From assembly GCA_000727475.1 (NCBI GenBank), contig KL647305.1, positions 612,856 to 676,855 of the forward strand: a stretch of 64,000 nt of DNA, read 5' to 3'. The translations under genes and the position numbers were made by a program. The notes under the pieces were generated by a model. That model ran no database searches. It worked only from the letters and a program-made list of their open reading frames with translations, and had not been told where the DNA came from. Below are positions 60,401-64,000 of this stretch, in pieces. The stretch's first letter is position 1, and every line of letters starts with the position of its first letter. Source of the DNA: Sarcocystis neurona. Its lineage: Eukaryota; Apicomplexa; Conoidasida; Eucoccidiorida; Sarcocystidae.

Positions 60401-62776
60401 TTGTGCTCTTCATATATACATATATATATACATATGTATTTGCCCTTTGACTTTGACACACATACGTGTGGACATATACACATATATATATATGTGTATA
60501 TATGTGTATATGCATCTGCATGTTTCTGCTGTCTCTCAGTGTCTTTGTATACGGCGGAGGTAACGTGTGAGCTGTCTACTCCCGTTTTCTACGTCTCTGT
60601 GTTCTACACACGTACGTGAGAAGGTCGAGTTTTTTCTGTCTCTGCATGTTCCTCTGTACACACACGTGTAGGCCCCGCGCAGCACTACTGGAGTGTTGAG
60701 GGCTGCTTGCGCGTAGTGGCGCTGTTTGCCGTGCTTTAATTTTTTTCAGGCTGAAAGTCGACAGGATGCCCCGCGCGCGGCGCAGCTGCTTCGTCGCATC
60801 AACATGCTGACGCCTGCGAGTGTGAGGAACGCAGCGCACACTTCATCTTCTGGTGCTTCAATCGTAGACGCGACGGACGCACGCGCCGCCCTCGCGGCTG
60901 CTGCTGCTTCTCGTGCTCGTAAGAGAAGCCGTTCTGGCCGTCCTGCCACTGCAGTTCCTGCTGCTCTTGGGGCGAAGGCGGAAACTGCCGCTGCTGCAAG
61001 CCGCAGTGTTGATTCTGCTGAGTCTCTTCCTGTTGCCTCTTCGCCTGCTGTTCTTGCTCGTGAGGGCGCTACAGCAGGCGCTCGGGGTGGTCCTGAAGCA
61101 GCTGCTGGTGTTGAAGACGCCGCCGCTGCCGCTTTGGAGTGTTGTGAAACGACTGCTGCTGCTGCTATGACGTGTGCGCCTGCCGATGCTGCTGCGACGT
61201 GTGACCCTGCCGCTGCTGCTGCGACGTCTGCTCCTGCCGCTGCTGCTGCGACGTCTGCCCCAGCCGCTGCTGCTGCTGCTTCTCCTCCAGCAGCGAGCGC
61301 GGCACGTCCTGCCGCAGCCAGCAACACTCCTGCAGCTTCTGCTGATGCCAGTAGTCGCTCTGCTGCTGCTGCGCGTTGTGCCCCGGCTGCTGTAGACGAC
61401 GCTCGTTACTTGGCTGCTGCTGCAGCTACTGCCGCCGAAAGTGAGAACCGCCGTACTGAAGAAGAGGACGAGGGAGAGGAAGCAGGCGGCGGGAAGTTCC
61501 TTAGTAGAGAGTATTTGGTCATTAGCAGCGACGAAGCATCGTGTCTCTCTGAAGACGAGACCCCAGGGCCTCGTGCTGCGGCGGGGGGAGACGGAAGACG
61601 GGAGCGCGAACGCAAGAAGAGGAAAACAGGAGCAGGTTCTCCAGAAGCCGCAGCAGCAGTGGCGTCAGAAGCAGCGTCGCGGTCAGCAGCAGCAACGGGA
61701 GACGCAGGAGCAGCACCAAGAGGAGGAACAGAAGGAATAGCAGCAGGAACCGGAGCACCAAGAACAGCAGGCGCGCATGAAGAACAGCAAGAGAGAGTTG
61801 GTGGAAGTCGCAGTCCGAGAAGGACACAGCCGGAAGGATGGAGGGAGCGAGTGTTGTCGTGGAGAGACCGGCATCAGAGACGGCAGCAACAGCAGCAGCG
61901 GGTAGCAGCCCAGACAGAGCAGCAGCAGCGGCGGGAGACGGTTTTGCAGGGACAACAGCAACGACAGGGAAAGCAGCAGGACGAGGCGAAGCAGGAGGAA
62001 GTAAAGGTGGAGCCGCAGCAGCAGCAGCAGAGCCGTGCGCGTTGCAGGGAGGCCGAGGACGCCAAGCAGCAGTCAGTGCTAGAGCAGGAACACGTTGGTG
62101 ACCTGCTTGACCCGGCGGAATGTGAAGAGAGCCGTGCAACGTTGTGGGGAGAAGGTGGGGCTGCAGGAAGGAGACGCGAGTGTGATAGCGGGAGCAGCAA
62201 AGGAGGAACAGCAGCGCACGCATCGGGGGAAGCGAATGCGGCAGAAGCAGCAGCAGGAAGAAGAGAAGGAAAGGCAGCGGGGGAAAAGAGAAGGAGAAGA
62301 GGAGGATCAGACGACGGAGAAAAGTGGAGAGCCTCAAGAAGAACAGAGAATGACGCAAGGTCTACAGCCGTGCGGACAGCAAGGTGGACGGGTGATTCTA
62401 CAGCAGGAGGCGTAGAAAGCTCACCAGGGGGGAAGACAGGGGGAGAACCGCCGCTGCTGACGCGGCTGGAGAACGGAGTGCTGCACCGAGTACGTACGGA
62501 ACTGCGCCTGGACGCTTTTTTTAAACGCTACAGCAGCGAAGGAAGCCGAAGCTTCTGGGGTTTGATACGAGAAGAGAGGAAGCAGCAGCGCCAGCAGGGC
62601 TGGCGGCAGTGGGCGGCGCACGGGCAGGAGCAGCACAACCGCAGGATGGTCGAAATTCAGAAACAGACCGTCAGAGGCGAGAGCAGCGCGCAGCTCGCCG
62701 TCGGCTTTATCAACACGCAAACGAATCTCTTTCAGAAAAATGCGGAAGTTGTGCCTTCTCATAAACAGCCCCACGA
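57444..62776 (+). CDS. ESS2: ESS2/DGCR14-like spliceosome-associated protein, 3' incomplete
   Basis: Exon 1 is 57444-58112 (223 codons) and exon 2 is 60750-62776, joined in phase 0 across a GTAAGA...tttttcag intron. The start MAQQQQQQVELL has a good context (gcgATGG). Family signatures are VLDDETYSKTVSRIIMRDYY plus PDLPMLRLIQQLFD at the end of exon 1, and RLDAFFKRYSSEGSRSFWGL about residue 810. Between them lies a very large Ala/Gln/Ser/Glu insert from CAG/GCA repeats. The piece is about 899 residues, against roughly 480 for the human protein. ESS2 is a nuclear protein that joins late spliceosomal complexes. The apparent stop TGA at 62778-62780 sits inside a perfect GTGAGT donor starting at 62777, and the conserved NTRF-type region is not seen before it. 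The gene probably continues in an unplaced exon or beyond the window. Confidence 0.9.
58370..58500. repeat. 68-bp tandem duplication
   Basis: tctattttcatcacataccg at 58370 recurs at 58438, followed in each copy by taatggcatac and a gtatatgtgtac tail. Inside ESS2 intron 1. Confidence 0.8.
59398..59419. repeat. TA microsatellite in ESS2 intron 1
   Basis: A 22-bp uninterrupted TA run, among the longest in the window. Confidence 0.85.
59500..59521. repeat. 9-bp inverted repeat with 4-nt loop
   Basis: cgaagtgga, loop gatt, tccacttcg. The right arm ends at the first base of a gtaag word that also begins the degenerate repeat family in this intron. Confidence 0.75.
59519..59830. repeat. Degenerate interspersed repeat, four copies
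   Basis: Variants of gtaagaaagatgaacttccg, usually followed by tatgcctac, occur at 59521, 59607, about 59685 (weak) and 59799. Spacing is irregular (86, 78, 114 bp) because TA runs of different length separate them. Three copies contain GTAAG, so each looks like a 5' splice site. Confidence 0.7.
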
Positions 62777-62780
62777 GTGA

Positions 62781-64000
62781 GTCCTGTCCACGCACGACGT
62801 ACGAAGTGCTCCTGTACAGACGCCCGTGTTCCAGTGTATGGCACAGTAAATATCTCGAGGTCAGTATTCCTCAGTTTGATAGCCTCCCCCTGCAGAGAAT
62901 TTGACAGATTCGATATATCGCACCGATACTCAAGCGTCTCCATTTCTGTACGTAGCTATATATACATATGTATGTATATATATATACCTACATGCTTGCT
63001 GCTGTCTCTACCTGTGTCTCGCTCTGCACATATACATATATATATGTGTATATCTATACATGCATATCCTACGTGTACGTAGACGCTGCACGGGTCTATG
63101 TGTCTGCAAGGGTGGAAACACGGGAGAAGGTGGGTGTCGCGTCTGCTGCTGGTGTTGGGACTGGCCGTTGTTTCTTGGGAAGGACTCTGCTCCGGCATGA
63201 TTTTCCTGCTGATCTCGCCCTCGTCCCCTTTCTTTCGTCTTTTCTCTCCTCGTGTCTTCCGTGGTGACTTCTGTGCTGCTGCTGCTGGCTATCTTTGCCC
63301 TACGGTGGATCAAGAAGCAGCAGTGAGGGAAGAAGCTGCTGCTCGTATTTGGCTCGGCGTGCACGAGCGCAGGAGGTTGACGGCCACAACGGTAGTAGGG
63401 CTGTTGGTAGTGTCTGTGTTTCGTCTCGGAGCCCTGCGCGCGCGTTCGTCCAGCACTCATATACGGCGCAGCATTAATAGATACTCCTGTGTGTTCACGC
63501 ATATAAAGCTGCAAGAAGCTCTGCTGTTCTGCAGGCTTTCCCTATCCTGCAGCTCACATGCGTGTATATATCCGTGCGTGTCTAGTGGACTCAAAACCGT
63601 CTAGGACACATACCCTTCTCCCTTGAGCCAAATCTGTGGGTGCTGCGTTATATATATATATATATATATATGTATACATGTACATATGCTTTCTCACCAG
63701 AGGTACACATGGGTCTATATAAGGATGTCTTCTTGAGGAGCAGATTCTCAATTTGCTGAGCGTTTGTGTCTGTGTGTGCGTCTGTGTGTGTGTGCGTGTG
63801 TGAGTCTGCGTCCTGTTGACCCGTGTGTTAAATATGCGTGTATATATACATAGATATATATATGTGTATACGTTTGTACGGAAGCAGACACCCTGCAGAC
63901 TCGCTATAGACATACACCTTTGTAGGAAGCAGGCAGGCATACAGCAGAATTGCTTTGCACGTGGCATCTGTCTGTGGCGCAGTATGCTCCTCTGTGTCTC
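62781..64000. other. Right edge, no confident exon
   Basis: The downstream part of ESS2 should lie here or outside. The best coding hint is the plus frame 63098-63604 (PTVDQEAAVREEAAARIWLG), which is not recognisable as ESS2. A 23-bp TA run sits at 63649-63671, followed by a GT-rich stretch near 63.76-63.80 kb. Confidence 0.35.
63649..63671. repeat. TA microsatellite, 23 bp
   Basis: The longest uninterrupted TA run I found in the window. It lies in the region downstream of ESS2 exon 2. Confidence 0.85.

Larger units (their letters stand above)
58113..60749 (+). other. ESS2 intron 1 (2.6 kb), repeat-rich
   Basis: The intron is full of TATATA, TACGTA and CTCTCT sequence. TA runs include 58685-58703, 59005-59023, 59398-59419 and 59563-59581. 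It also holds a 68-bp duplication near 58.37-58.50 kb and a degenerate repeat around gtaagaaagatgaacttccg between 59.52 and 59.83 kb. No nested gene is recognised. Confidence 0.8.

Noticed and set aside
60746..61327. 193-codon minus frame of Ala/Ser repeats
   Set aside because: It is antisense to ESS2 exon 2, where GCA/TGC repeats stay open on both strands.

Overview
The window looks like nuclear DNA of a coccidian apicomplexan parasite. The evidence is a plant/apicomplexan-type enoyl-ACP reductase with a bipartite plastid leader, an organellar bL12 ribosomal protein, an LRRC23-type axonemal protein, a nuclear copy of a mitochondrial cox3 fragment, very long Ala/Gln/Ser tracts, and spliced genes in DNA of near-even base composition. 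The reductase resembles Toxoplasma-type sequences, but the gene density is low (five securely recognised genes in 64 kb) and the introns reach 2.3-4.1 kb. That suits a coccidian with an enlarged genome (for example Sarcocystis or Cystoisospora). The species call is inference only.

Layout. 1-1.45 kb: nothing recognised. 1.46-5.80 kb (minus): bL12 ribosomal protein split over at least five short exons, with possible leader exons up to 8.9 kb. 9.9-13.0 kb: a weak candidate minus-strand gene. 16.4-17.4 kb: a minisatellite of six units of about 148 bp. 17.8-23.7 kb (plus): a three-finger CCCH zinc-finger protein whose third finger is cut by a 2.6-kb intron. 23.7-30.7 kb: no convincing gene, but three local tandem duplications. 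30.73-31.0 kb: cox3 NUMT. 31.47-32.40 kb (minus): LRRC23-like protein. 32.4-40.3 kb: no gene recognised. 40.33-53.52 kb (minus): ENR in six exons spread over 13 kb. 53.5-57.4 kb: divergent intergenic region. 57.44 kb to beyond 62.8 kb (plus): ESS2/DGCR14-like spliceosome-associated protein, with its 3' end probably further right or outside the window.

The genes do not form a pathway or operon. Two products should act in endosymbiotic organelles (ENR in apicoplast type II fatty acid synthesis, bL12 on an organellar ribosome). ESS2 and the CCCH protein would act on RNA, and LRRC23 in the microgamete flagellum. I found no CRISPR array, tRNA, rRNA or intact mobile element. The most unusual features are architectural: micro-exon genes that an ORF scan misses, long pyrimidine- or CTG-rich tracts upstream of several ENR 3' splice sites, and an 0.8-kb polypurine/polypyrimidine block in ENR intron 1. 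I saw no clearly new defence or mobile system.
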